A stretch of 64,000 nt of DNA from NCBI GenBank assembly GCA_964007475.1, contig OZ023275.1, forward strand, positions 13,867,829-13,931,828. The letters are read 5' to 3'. The DNA is from Hybos culiciformis. Its lineage: Eukaryota > Arthropoda > Insecta > Diptera > Hybotidae. The notes under the pieces are model-generated. The model did no database searches and was not told where the DNA came from. It worked only from the letters and a program-made list of their open reading frames with translations. Positions 29,778-45,835 of the stretch are shown piece after piece; position 1 is the first letter of the stretch; every line of letters begins with the position of its first letter. The position numbers and the translations under genes are program-made.

Positions 29778-30894
29778 AATTAATTAAAAAAAAAAAAAAT
29801 AGATATATACATTTAGAATATTTTTCTTTGTATTTTATACGATCTTAATTAAAGATCTTGATATGAATATAATAAATAACATGCATTAAATCACTATTTT
29901 AAAAATTTCTAGGATTTACAATGGAAAATCTGAACTTACAAACAATAATATTTATATTTATATGATGTAAATGAGGCAATCAAATCTATCGCTGATTCTG
30001 TCTGTCTTTAATACTTTTAACTGCTTTCAAATTCAACAGAACTTCTTCAAATTTCAAGTTCGAATTTCAGCCAAATCGGATAATTCTTTCTGAAGTTGTG
30101 AGTAAACTAAATTTTACTTAATCAAAAATAGGAGGAATTTCTTTAGGTAGAAAAATAAATCAAATGATCCTTGTTGCAAATGCACAAAACAATATTTTTT
30201 TTCATCGTTGTGTACGGCCTACTTTATGGGTAAAATAATTTTGTTTTAAATTAATGAGCTTTTCTGGACCCGTGACCAGTTACAATAACGGTCATGGGCT
30301 TATAACTAGTTATTAATAATCCATCTGAGAAATTAATTAATTCATTTTAATATTACTATCGAAAAAAAATTATATAAAAAATCGATTCAGTTCGAAATAA
30401 ACAAATCACCCTTTCCCAAAGCAAATTTCAATTTAGAACGAACAGCTAGAATTAATAAAATTTTACATATCAATGCATTAATAAAAATTTATAAAATATA
30501 TTTTAGGGATGTTATACACATTAAAACTGATTCTTACGAAAATAAAAAAAATTTTCTGGTAAAAATTTTAAAATAATGTTATGAATTGTTTTTCGAATGA
30601 AGACGCTTATAGAGTTATAGACATTTGTGATCTTTTAGTGTCACGTAGCTTCCTTCTTTTGGTTTAGTAATTTTTGGAAGAACTCTTATCCTTTTTTTTA
30701 CGATAAAGAAATAATTTTTATTATAATGAGTAAACCCACAATTTCATATAAATGATAATGAGGTGTTCGAAGAGAAAAAATATATTTTTTTGTTAATTGT
30801 AATAAAAACGTCAAATGCGACAAGAAGATATTTAGCTTACACGAATTTAAATTAACATTTACCAAATGTGGAGCAAAAAATCAATTACTTAGTT
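29778..30894. other. Convergent intergenic spacer PNO1 / STX16
   Basis: AT-rich, no gene seen. Around 30270-30300 a small imperfect palindrome (GTGACCAGTTAC ... GGTCATGGGC) stands out. Both 3' UTRs must lie here. Confidence 0.5.
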
Positions 30895-32104
30895 TTAAAG
30901 TTTTGTAAAAATAAGCAATAGCAACAAAAATAATGTTATTCCAGCTAAAATCATGATGATAAATATTTTTCGATTTTTTCTTTGATACATTTCAGCTTTT
31001 TGTAATTGCCTCAAGCCGTCAGAAACTTTAGTCTGAGTTTGTTCAACATTATAATCAATTCGATCTAGCACTGTACCCTGTTCCTGGATCATATGTGATA
31101 GTTCTTTAAATACTTCATTCAAATCTACAATTGATTTCACAATTTTTGTAACCTCTTCTTCGCGATGTTCAACCAATCTTGAATTTTCTTCTTCAAATAA
31201 CAACAACTGTTGCTGAGTCATTCTAGATGAAACTGGTTGACTAAAATGTTCGTCTAAATTATTATCTTGTTCTTCATAATAAGCAGTCTTTGGTTGTAAA
31301 AAATTATCAAATGAATCAACATTATTTTTAGGTGGATCATCGTTCAAATCAATTGTTGTGAAATCAGTTTGTTCGAAAAATTTATTTGAACGTTCTTCTC
31401 TTGAATTCAATTGTTTCAAATATTGACTTTGACTATTTCTATATTTTACAGTTAAATCTTGCAACGATAAAAGCAAATAAGTAACAACATTTTTAGTTAA
31501 ACGTTGTTCAGTTTTATTCCCAATTTCAAGACTAGATCGAATACATTGAATATGGCGATGTGTTGATGTGATTAATTTTGATATTTCTTGACTCAACGAA
31601 TCAATGACAATTTCTTCCTCGCTATTTTCATCAAAAGTTGTCGGTCGAAGTAGATGCCGTGCATGTAATGAACCAAGTTCATCTAGTTTAGGTTTAATTC
31701 TAAAAAAAAAATTCAAAATTTTTTTTAAAATTTCAAATTTCCACAAATTTGTAGAGCCTATGTTCAAGACACATTCTTACTTTGACATTGTGTATTGAGC
31801 TTCTTCCAATTTGTCTATCCATATGGGGGGATTACCACAATCATCTCTTAATTCGATTCCACCCTCTTCGGCATCACGTAACGATCTTCTTAAAAGTTTT
31901 TCTGAATCACTGTTCCTCTAAAAATCAAAAACCATATGGATTAGATTTTGAAAAATTTATAATAAATATAGAAATAAATACAGAATAAAGACAAATACAT
32001 ATTAAGTAGGTAGGTATACTTACCCTATCTTCATAAATATTTCGATTCTTAATTGCATTATTTCTCATAATAATAAAAACTTCGGTCAAATTTCGAGATG
32101 TCAT
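30895..32104 (-). CDS. STX16: Syntaxin-16, Qa-SNARE (complete, 3 exons)
   Basis: Tail-anchored t-SNARE for endosome-to-trans-Golgi transport. Exons 5' to 3': 32104-32024, 31917-31781, 31699-30895; total 1,023 nt, 340 residues. The N terminus MTSRNLTEVFIIMRNNAIKN is the conserved N-peptide that binds the SM protein Vps45. A WIDKLEEAQYTMSKIKPKL segment leads into the three-helix Habc region (LGSLHARHLLRP... NREERSNKFF). The SNARE motif is within IVKSIVDLNEVFKELS, then MIQEQGTVLDRIDYNVEQ with the central Gln. The last 24 residues are a hydrophobic anchor after the basic QRKNRKIF. ATG 32104 is chosen because it aligns with the conserved start; only a TTG lies upstream. Divergent from cathepsin B. 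Confidence 0.95.
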
Positions 32105-32793
32105 TTTTTCCAAAAAGATTTAAGTAGGTACTTTTATTTAAATTTTTAGGACTGATTCCTATCCAAGGTCAAAAGTTTTAAATCAATTGGTTTGGTTTTT
32201 GGTAATTTGTTAATTTCAATAAGTCAATAACTATTTAACATTCATTAAACAAAAATAAACTCAAAATTAGATCTGTCAAAGTTAAGAATATATCTACCCA
32301 CTCAAAATTAACGTCACTTATTTTGAGAGAAAATAAAACTAGGATTCGTTCGAATATACATAAGCATATTATGCTCGGTGTCTTGTTCGCCAATAAATAA
32401 ACAATATAAGAATATATTCGGACCTACAATATATTCCTAACATAAAAAATAGTTTTGAAGAGATTTCATGCACTTAGCCTTATCCGATTCTAAAAAGTTT
32501 AATACCATTTTAAAGTATAAAGCTGTCCGGAGTTTGTGAATGAAATTTTTTTCTGAATCAAATTTTGAGCAAGTCCTCTAAAAAATATGTTTAAAAACTT
32601 ACAAATTTTGACAACCACAATTAGAAGTATGTATAGATATTTATTACGTATATTATATCAATGCGTATATTATTTTCTTAAAAATAAAATAACACTAGTC
32701 TCACTCAAAAATTGAGTTATTTTTAAATTCTTTTGTTTTGATTTTGAATTCATCATTTTATTTTGTACTAAGATTGTTGGGACGTAATATTTG

Positions 32794-33844
32794 TTTCGTA
32801 TTAGTGATGGGAAATCTCGTTCACTTCAGTGACCTGTGTTAACTCGTTCGTTCTTTTTTACTGACCGAGTTAAAAAATATCGTTCAATTGAACGACCGAA
32901 TTTCTCGTTCGCGAACGACCAAAAAAAAAATGAACTCAAATCAATTTACTGACCGAGGTAAAAAAAATTGAACGGGTTAAAAAAATGAACGAACTATTTT
33001 TACTGACCGAGTTAAAAAAAATTGAACGGGTTAAAAAAATGAACGACCTATTTTTACTGACCGAGTTAAAAAAAATTGAACGGGTTAAAAAAATGAACGA
33101 ACTATTTTTACTGACCGAGTTAAAAAAAAATTGAACGGGTTAAAAAAATGAACGTACTATTTTTACTGACCGAGTTAAAAATATAGCTCAATTGAACGAC
33201 CGATAAAATTAACTCAAATCAAAATGAACTTTGCAAAAATAAAAAAATATCAAATGAAATAAACTGAAAGTGAACTGTGAACTTTAGGAAGCATAAATTC
33301 ATCTATTATTTTTAAAGTTAATATACTTTATTTTATTATAAAAAAAAAAATATTTAGAGGATATTAATCTACTAATAATTATTCAAATATCTATATTAGC
33401 AATAACCGATTATATTAAAAAAAAATTTTTTTTTATCTTTTTATTAATATTTTTTGTTATATTTTTTGGAATAATTTTTTAAGAAAAATAAAAAATTCCA
33501 TTAAATATTTAATCTGTTTCCCGTCAGTTTTTCTTATTGTATTTTTTTCTATGGATGCCGTGTGGCATTTTCAATTAAAAAAGACGATAATTTTCAGACC
33601 AGTAAACAGGTAGCCATTGTGCACAGTCACATTCACATAATAGCTGAAAAATAAGTGTACAGCTCTTTTCAAACATTTATCTCTTCTCTACACCTACAAA
33701 ACTTTTTTTTTTTTAGAAAAGAACGATGAACGGTGAACGATGAACGATATATTTTTTTTTTACTGACCGATCGGTCATCGTTCACTTTAGTGATCCGTTC
33801 TTTTTAACTCGGTCGTTCACGAACGACACATCTCTATTTCGTAT
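32794..33844. mobile_element. Non-autonomous hAT element with 8-bp target duplication
   Basis: The element body is 32802-33836 (1,035 bp). It is flanked by the exact 8-base duplication TTTCGTAT (32794-32801 and 33837-33844). The ends read TAGTGATGGG and, on the opposite strand, TAGAGATGTG, which fit the hAT terminal pattern TAGNGATG. Longer subterminal inverted sequence is built from GAACGA/TCGTTC and ACCGAGTTAA motifs, including GTTCACTTCAGTGACC against GGATCACTAAAGTGAAC. No transposase frame is present, so movement would need an enzyme from elsewhere. The perfect duplication suggests a fairly recent insertion. Confidence 0.93.
32940..33185. repeat. About 60-bp minisatellite inside the hAT element
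   Basis: Four to five head-to-tail units, each CTGACCGAGTTAA, an A run, TTGAACGGGTTAA, an A run, then ATGAACGAACTATTTTTA. Differences are mainly A-run lengths and a G/C change in GAACGAAC/GAACGACC/GAACGTAC. The units are made of the same ACCGAGTTAA and GAACG words as the element ends, so the array appears to have expanded from subterminal repeats. Confidence 0.9.
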
Positions 33845-34032
33845 ATGTACCTATATACTTAGTATTAAAAATTTATTAAATTAAATTAGTTTTTCAATTC
33901 GAATAAAATTTTAAAATTATTTTTCACAGATCAGTAGTACATTTTAAATAATAGAATCTAGTTTGTTTTGTGTTGAATTTTTAATTTAATTAATTTAAAA
34001 AAAAAAATATTTATAATTTTTTCATTTTCAAA

Positions 34033-37260
<3,228 letters not shown>

Positions 37261-39878
37261 AATAATCATGATTTTTACATAATGTTTTTTTAAGAGTTAT
37301 TGTTTTTCCTATTTCGTTAAAAAAAAAATTGTAGGATTATTCACATTTTAAAATAAATTATGTGATAAAATAAAAAAAATATTTAATATTTTAATTTCAA
37401 GTGTTCATCAGCATTGTTTATGATAATGGAATCTTTCTAATCCCATGATGTTGTGAAGAAAGGAATAGTTGTTCTTTATTTTTATTTCGTGCTGTCGTAG
37501 AAGGCATTAATTAAATGAAAAATTAAATGAAAACTTCACTTATCTGGATAGAAATAATGGTGAAAAATTATGTAAACAAAAACGATTATTAAAACAAATT
37601 ATATCAAACTCAAAAAATCATTGAAAGTGCTAATGTTTGAATTAGCAGTTCTTTACACTTCAAAATCCTTTTCACAATGTAAAATTTCTTTTATTTGCAA
37701 AAATTTTATACAATTTTTTTTTTTATTGTTTACAAACAGGATCATAAAAATAATATCTCTTAATTTCTTAAATAAAATTATTTTAAAACTATCTTAAATA
37801 TATATACTTTTTTTTTCTGTTTTACGTTCTGTTTTCTTTATTCGTTATTTATAAAAATAAGTATGGTTAAAATGATTTTTTAAATAATGAATTTTAAAGA
37901 ATTTTCTTCACATCAAAATTATGCACTTGCAGAAATTGTTACTATAAAATTAATATATTTATTATTATTGACGTATATTGCATGTTTAAGATATTGTAAC
38001 ATTGAACACCAAATAAGTTCTTTAATTTCTCAATTCATAATTTTAATGAGACCAGTTTACTGCTGCAGGTTGCAATAAATGTTTTATCGATTTATTTTTT
38101 TTTAGTTTTGCCTCAGTTATTACAGGGCCAATATTAAGAACAATTAAAAATTATTTTATAAAAAGGACTAAAAATTTGATTTAAAATTAATGCTACACAA
38201 ACAACACACATAATTTTATTTGTTTAAGAGTGCATAATACCTTTTATATAGCAAAAACTTAGTCCTTAACCCTCATTTTATCATCATAAAACTTCACAAC
38301 TTAATATTTGCTATTAAAATAAAAATTTTTTAGAGATGATAACGTTATTATTTCAAACAAAATCAATAAAAAAAAACGATCAAAATCAAAGTAATACTGC
38401 GATAAATTTAATTAGAAGAAAAGTAAGATTTAATTTTCCTATAAATTTTTTTTTCCTTTATTAAAAATGAAAAACTAAAAATTGTTTTTCATCGAGAAAT
38501 TCAAATTACACGAATCGAATATTGATTTTTTTTTATATATAGATATAGTTGATTGAAATATAAAAAAGCTAGCAGGAAGATTTTTCTTTCACGAATTGAA
38601 TAAAATTGAATAGTATTCTGAAACATCTCATCCTGGAATTTTGTTAAGGTGTTTTTTTTTTTTTTTTAACTGGGCGCATCCCAATGGAGAAATCAAATAA
38701 AAAATAAAATTACTTAATTAAAATCTATATTTTTTAGTTCAAATATCAATTTTAATTTTAATTTTTATGCTAAAAAAATTAACTTGGTCTTGGTCACAAC
38801 ATTTATTTCAATTACCTCTCTGTAGCGAACTATTCTAATATTTCGTCGTTTCTTTGATATGAATTAACAAAATAAAATTATTTTATATTTCTCACAGTTT
38901 TTCGTATTTAACCTTTGGCTCCAGTTAATACATGAAAAACGAATTTTGATTAAATTAAAATTATGTGGATCTAATGTTTTTGCTTAAACAATATTTTTTA
39001 ATATTTTTTTTTTTTAATCTCTAAAAATTCATATTTTTAAAGCAAATCATTCTTATAAACAAAATATTTATTGGAATTTTAATATTTCAAATAAAAAATG
39101 CTTGGTTTAAACCACAGATTTGATGAATCAGTTTTTGATTATACGGAAACAGAATAGTTTTGCTCTGCATAAACTTGATAAGAACTTTCTGAAAAAAAAA
39201 ATTCTCCTTGTAAAAATTAACTATTTTCCATGCTTGAATAAACCTATTCCTGAGATATTAAATATTTTTATCATCAACTTTTTTTTAGCATTGATTAACG
39301 GATTTTTTAAATTTTACTACTATTTTAAGTGGGTGAAATCTATTTTAAGTTTAGTTTACAATGTATTTTGCGTCTGACAAACAAACAAATCTTTTTTTTG
39401 CCTCTCATCGGAGTTAAGGTACCTTATCGATTCCTCGGTTTAGAATACTTTGTATAAAAAGTATTTAAAATAATATATTCAATGAACGAAAAAAATTTCA
39501 TTTGAATTTGAGAAAAAATTTTAAAACCTTGTTTCACCACATCTATTCATTTGGAATAAAATTTTACAAAGTAACTTAATTTTTTGAATAATCAATAATT
39601 TTAGATTTTAAACAATTTGTTATCTGGATTATTCCTTTTAAGCATCATACAATTTAATAAAAAAACGAAATACGTTTTAATTTAATCTCGCTGAATCACG
39701 CTTATTAATGCCTGGGTTGATGATTTAAAACTAATTGTAACATAAAAATAAATTATAAATTAATTCAGATTATTACAAAAGAAAAAATTAGAAACCATAA
39801 GCATTAGTTTATTGAAAAAATAAAATATTTTAAATAAAGAACAGAAGACAAAGAATAAAATAATATACAAAATTACAC
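37261..39878. other. Convergent intergenic spacer cathepsin B / XPO7
   Basis: About 2.6 kb between facing stop codons. An AATAAA signal lies at about 37351 for cathepsin B, and a reverse-strand AATAAA at about 39808 for XPO7. No other gene is recognised. Confidence 0.6.
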
Positions 39879-42800
39879 TTATGAGTCATCAATATCAACT
39901 AACGAACCACTGTAACTTGATGATTTTAGATGATTTGCTACATCACGCCTAAACATCGACAGATTTTGAGTAAACCTAAAAAAAAAAAAAGTAAATAAAA
40001 TTAGTATACTTAGTCAGATTATCTAAAAATGGTTCTATTAAAACAAATATAAAAAAAATATTTCTTCATTTTCAGTAATAACTTTTTTTAACTAGTTTAA
40101 ACTAATTGTTTTGAAAATGGTTTTATCGACAGTTTAAAAAATTATTATTTTATTAAATGGATTATTATTTTTTTCTATTTTTTATTAAATATAAATACAA
40201 AACATCGATACATTATCGTCAAAAACTTTTGTGATTCAAATTAATAAAATTTTTTAACAAAAGCTGGGTAGGTATGTAAATTCAAAAAATATTTATTAAA
40301 ATTAGTTCAACAAATTTTAATAAGAAGACTGTCGCATAACTTATCTATATAATTTATGATAATAAATTTTACCTCTCCCTATTTTTCATTGAAATATTTC
40401 TTTCAATGCCATCCATTAGCGCTCCAAACCATTGTGCCATTGTAGCCTTCTTATCAATTGGTTGTGAATGAATAATATTTTCTTTGAGCGATCTATAAAT
40501 TAACAAGAGATATGCGATAATTTTTAATTTAATAAATACAAAATTTAATCCATCTTTACCTGAAATAATCTTCATATAATAAAATTAAAACTAGTAATGG
40601 GCGGGACATTGACCATTGATTTCGGCAATCTTCTGACATCACTAAATTTAAAAGTGTTGACATCATTCCTTGTAAAATTTCTGAATGTATTTCCACCACC
40701 TAAACATAAATTATAAATTAGAAAATTCTAATTTTGTTTATTTGCAATATTTTGGAAATAAACTACCTTCAAAAATCTTTCGTTTTCTGGTGTAATGCCG
40801 CGCATTTTTTTATTAGGAAATGATGAAACTTTTAAAGCTAGTTGTTTAAAAATATATGATACAATATTGTCTAAGGCTGAACAACATCCAGTGCAAACAG
40901 ATGAATCTGAAAAAATAATTTATATTATATTTCCACTTTCATTTTTAATCAACTAGGTGGGGAAAATCACCAAATAACGTAAAACATAATTTTCTGTTTG
41001 AACAACATAGAAATAAGTGTTGTTTTATTGATTTTAACAATAAGATTTCAAATTACTGACGTTACCAAGGGATTAAAGTTATTGAAATTATATAATTTAT
41101 TACCTAATGCAGTCAATCCTTTTGAAATACTTTCTAAAATATATAAAAATGCTCGCGGTTCCAATGTCGCCAAAAATGTTATATGATCTTGTGCTAAACA
41201 ATCCAACAATAAATAGTAAGCAGTTGACAGTTTTGGGTATTCCTAAGAAAGCAATAAAGTAATTAATAATACCAATGAAATAAGTATTAAATACTATAAT
41301 ATGAAAAAATCCAATTACCAATAAATCATTCTGTTGTATAGATAAAATCATTTTAGCAGTTACATTCAATACGTTGTCTAAAGTATCATCACCATATAAT
41401 TTGAATACACCAAAATTAACATAGTTTCCACTCAACGCATGCTTTAACATCAAGAAACAAACCGATATACCCTTCAGTTTCATTGGATATTGACGTTCAC
41501 GAGGTACATCAATGTGAAGAATTCTATTACCTAATTGAAATAAAAAAAATATAAATGCTCTAAATTTTTTTAAATAAAATAATAATTAGAATAATTACCA
41601 TAAAGACAAATTAATTTTGAAGTTTCCCTAAAAAGTAAAATGCCATTTGGACTGGAAACGTTTCCTTGTAAACGCTGCGATCTGCAATTTACTAGCTCGG
41701 CAAATAGTTTTAAAATAGGAGTTGTAACCGCCGGATCATGCGCCCATAGTTCAACTGCCCGTATTAATATTGGAGTATAATCAGGGTAACTAAAAAATAA
41801 ATAAAAATTAAATTTTGTGATGACTACATTTCTTTGGTAATTTTACATCCAATCAAACAGCATTGTGTAAGGATTTTTGGAATTCAATGAATAGGCTAAA
41901 CCTCGTAAGTCTCTTGCCAGACCAATAATGGCTTTTTTAGCTTCTTCACTCGGATAATTTCCTGATTCCATAATGACAGGACCCAATGATTCAAATTGAT
42001 CTGAAAGTAACGTGTAAGTTAAAAGTTATAATTTAAGGATAAAAAAGAAACTAAGAATAATATTAATTTACTTGTTAAAGGAATCATAAAAGTATAAAAT
42101 CTTTCTTCATCTTCGCCCAAATCTACAATAAGAAGTCGACCCAATGAGGTATAGAACATACTTCTGGATCTCATTTCGGTTAGAGAGGTGTTTGTACCAA
42201 GAAATGGAAAGTGTTCACTCTGAAACCATAAAATTAAAATTATTAGTATCGTAGAAATATAAACTTTAGAAAAAAAATACGTTAATTCTTTTTAAGAACT
42301 TACAGTATGATGCGTTAGCATAAACTGCACTTCATCCAATTTAGCCATTTTTCTTATACAGCTGAAACTAAGTGATAAATCATTTAGTAAACATAAGGTT
42401 TTGGTGATGATTTGCTCTGATCGTCCCCAAAACTTCAAATTTGTTATTCTGAAATACATTAATTATTAATTATTTTAAATTTTTTGTTATTGAAGAACTC
42501 ATACATTTTCCTGTTTATCAAACTTAATAACATTTGTTCATCATTCAATCCAAAAACTTCCGATAATCGCTTATAAACTTTCGCTTTTTGACTTTGCTCA
42601 GTAATGTGAATTTTTCGAACTTGTTCCAGAAAACTTAACATAGCCAATTCAAGATTAGCACAACCTGCCTGAGGTAATCTAGCATCCGTCAAACTCATTA
42701 ATTGCAATACCTGGAAATGCGAAAAATATCAATTACAAGTAAATTAAGTTAAATTTTGTCTAATTTCCATTCGTGAATACAGATAAAATTCAAATTTCTC

Positions 42801-45800
42801 AACTCACTCTTATCACTAACTCGCCGTCCATTGTATCCTGCTCATCACTAGCACTAAAAGATAATCGACCACCAATAGCAGAACCAATAATATATACAAG
42901 CCATGTCAGCTGTAGCTCATGAATTTTCATATCAATTGGATTAGATGGATTTTGAAGTAATTCTTGATAGCCCCGAGCTATTTGGTCAAAATTTTGCACC
43001 AATAATGTACAAGTTTTTTCATATTCACATCTCTCGATAACTGATAATTGTTCAAGTTGTTGTTGAACCATTCCTAAATCATCTAAGGGATCTTCCAAAT
43101 TATCTCTAACAATAACAGGTACAGATTCTATCCTCGATGTTATGTACGCCTTAGTTACAAGTGGTGTATAAGTTTGAAGCAAATGTGGTTCGTTAGATTT
43201 AACATACGGAACAGAAGCAACCATTCGTTGCCACAATGATAATAAATAATGAACACTATTTGGAGCAAATTGCCACATCTAAAATGTAATTAACAATTTC
43301 TCTTTAATCATTAATTAACTTATAAGTTAATTAGATTGATATTATACCTGTAGTGATTGCACAGTGAATTTTGCAATCAACTGAATTGCTTCTGGATAGC
43401 ATTCAACTGTGATTAATTCTCCTAATTGATAATTTGATTTCAATCTTGCTAACAAACGACAAAACTCATGATAATTGTCTGGATCACTTAGACCCTGAAA
43501 TCAAAATAAATAATTAAATGTTAATTAATTATTTGTTAAAAAAAAAAAGGTAAAAAAAATTTTTTAACACAATTTTTAATTTAGTTTGTTGCCTGTATCA
43601 GAATTAATTATTTCAACAAATTATTTCTTCCATTTTTCTACTTTAGGGAAGAACAGTTTTACTTATAGTACCTATAAATGCTTTTGGCAAAATTATACAT
43701 TCAAACTTGTACAAAATATATTGCTAATTCTTCTTGATGAAGTTTTAAATAATATTGTCTAACTAACTTCAATTGAATAAAAAAATTTGTTATAAAATTA
43801 CTACTCACATGCAAATTTTCCAAAATATTTTTAACTCCATTAACTAAATGAGTTAAAAATTTTGTACGCTCATTATTGCTAAACAAAGATCTTCTCACTG
43901 AAGTCATCTGTAATAAAAGAATATTAAATAGCCATTCAAATATTATAAAAAACTACTAATTTTTTACCTGTACAAGACACGTCAATGATAAACTAGCCAA
44001 ACCATTTGGAAGAATTTGATATAAATCAAAAAATAATTTAAGAGTATTCGAATCTAAGAAAGCTGGACGCCAGCTTGCAGGAATCTAAAAAAAATCCTTA
44101 TTTTTTTTTAATTTTCTACAATTAAGTTTTTTTAAATAATAACCTGAACACTACTCATATCATCACTTGATTCATCTGTGGAGCTTCCAATAAAATCAAA
44201 GCTTAAACAATTTTTCGTTAATCTGAGAACTTGTGAAATTAAACTGAAAAAGGAAAACAACAAATGTATAAAAGTATAAAATTACGTTTGCTCAAGAAAC
44301 ACTTTTTTCAAAATATCAAAGCCCAGTTTGGAGTTTATAAATATCGCTGTATATTTTTGTTAGAAAATTCAAGAAAATTGTATTTAGGTTTCTTATCTCA
44401 AAATAAAGTAATTGTAAATATTTTTTCAACTGGTAGCTTTAAGTTTTGTACAAATATGTACATGCTTAGAATTTTATAATGTGTGATAATAAAAAAAGTA
44501 TTTACCTCTGTTGCCCTTCATCTAAAAAATTCATCGTTTTACTGTTGTCTCTTGCTGTGTGTAACAATGAACAAGATAATAAAAATATATCATATAATTG
44601 TAAATCCCTGAATGATGTTGCAATTTTACGATTTTTTGAAAATGACAAATTAATATCAACTTCTACTATTGAATTCATTTCACAAACTAGTTGTGATAGA
44701 ATTTGAACACCAATAGTACAAAATTCAACTGAACCCTATAAAAAGAAACAAATTAATTTTAAAATTTTGAAATAATTTTTTTTTTTCTTTTTAAGCTGAT
44801 TCCTCAATATAATTTCGTTTTGCGTTAAAATTTATAAATGATGATTTTCAAAAGCGCATTAAGATAATACAACTTTTGTCTCGACATTTTTTTATTGTTA
44901 GGCTAGGTTGTTTATCATATCGCAGAGTTCTTACAAGGAAAGAAAAATTACTAAACTCAATATTCATCAATAATGACACTAGCAAAGAAAAATAACTAAA
45001 TCATTATCATTTTTCATGCATTTTTTTTCAATATTTTCATATTCTCAGACAAGGTAAATTATTTTTTATCGTTAGAAGGTAATATAGTTAGCAAAACATA
45101 TTTGATATATTTGGGGAATGTAAAATGTTCGAATATTTACTTTGACCTAATTAATATAATAGTGTTTTTTTATCCTTGAAAATTATGGTTTTTTTTTTTA
45201 CAAAATCCGAAGCTTTAAAAATCCTAAATATTTTAATCAATGGCTTAATTTTTTTCTGCATAGTTCAACATTATTCAACCAAATATACTTTACAAATTCT
45301 TAACAAATAAATCTGGCTTTTTATAACTACTTAATATTACTTAAATTTATTAATTTTGTTGAATCTTACTTGAAGAAATTTTTTTACATCTTCCAGTATA
45401 TTTCGAAAAATATTCTCATTTTCGTATGTATCAAACCATCCATATTTTGTTAATTTTGCTAATAACGTTACCAGAGATTGAACAACAAAATTCTGCAAAT
45501 TTGGTCTGGCAGCTAAGTAATTCAATATATAACCTCTGCAAAATTTAAGAACATTATTAATAAAAGAGTGTGTTATATATAGGAATAATTCAATTTATTT
45601 TATACCTTATATCGATTCTTTGTTCTAAACTAAGTCCCTGGCATAGTTTTGTAAGTGTTGTAGCAGCTAAAAGCTGAGCGTAGCTAGAATCAGCACGATC
45701 TAGTAACATTTGACATTTCGGTAAAGCATCCGGACTTGAAAGAAATGCAACTAAGGCTTTTTCAGCTTCCGATCTAACCAGAGAATCTGTTGATTCGTAT

Positions 45801-45835
45801 AATTGTTTACATAAAATTTCTAATTGTTGAATTTC
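39879..45835 (-). CDS. XPO7: Exportin-7 / RanBP16 (19 coding exons; first Met exon not located)
   Basis: Importin-beta-family, Ran-GTP-dependent nuclear transport receptor made of HEAT repeats. Exons 5' to 3': 45835-45606, 45535-45370, 44735-44506, 44243-44144, 44084-43968, 43907-43809, 43494-43348, 43278-42808, 42710-42505, 42448-42304, 42219-42072, 42000-41847, 41789-41599, 41530-41319, 41242-41104, 40906-40767, 40699-40560, 40492-40373, 39975-39879; 3,252 nt, 1,083 residues against about 1,087 in vertebrates. The recovered sequence starts [15 protein letters not shown], only a few residues short of the family N terminus. Recognisable blocks are [62 protein letters not shown] and MKLKGISVC; the end is SLVDIDDS. 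Every junction keeps phase. The start codon must lie between 45836 and 48567 in a tiny exon. Confidence 0.95.

Larger units (their letters stand above)
32105..34032. other. Divergent intergenic region STX16 / cathepsin B
   Basis: The 1.9 kb between two start codons is more than half occupied by the hAT element at 32802-33836, whose right end is about 200 bases from the cathepsin B start. The rest is AT-rich promoter and leader sequence without recognised motifs. Confidence 0.7.

Noticed and set aside
41100..41483. 127-codon minus-strand frame
   Set aside because: It is XPO7 exon 14 read through an intron into the wrong frame of exon 15; the spliced frame is used instead.
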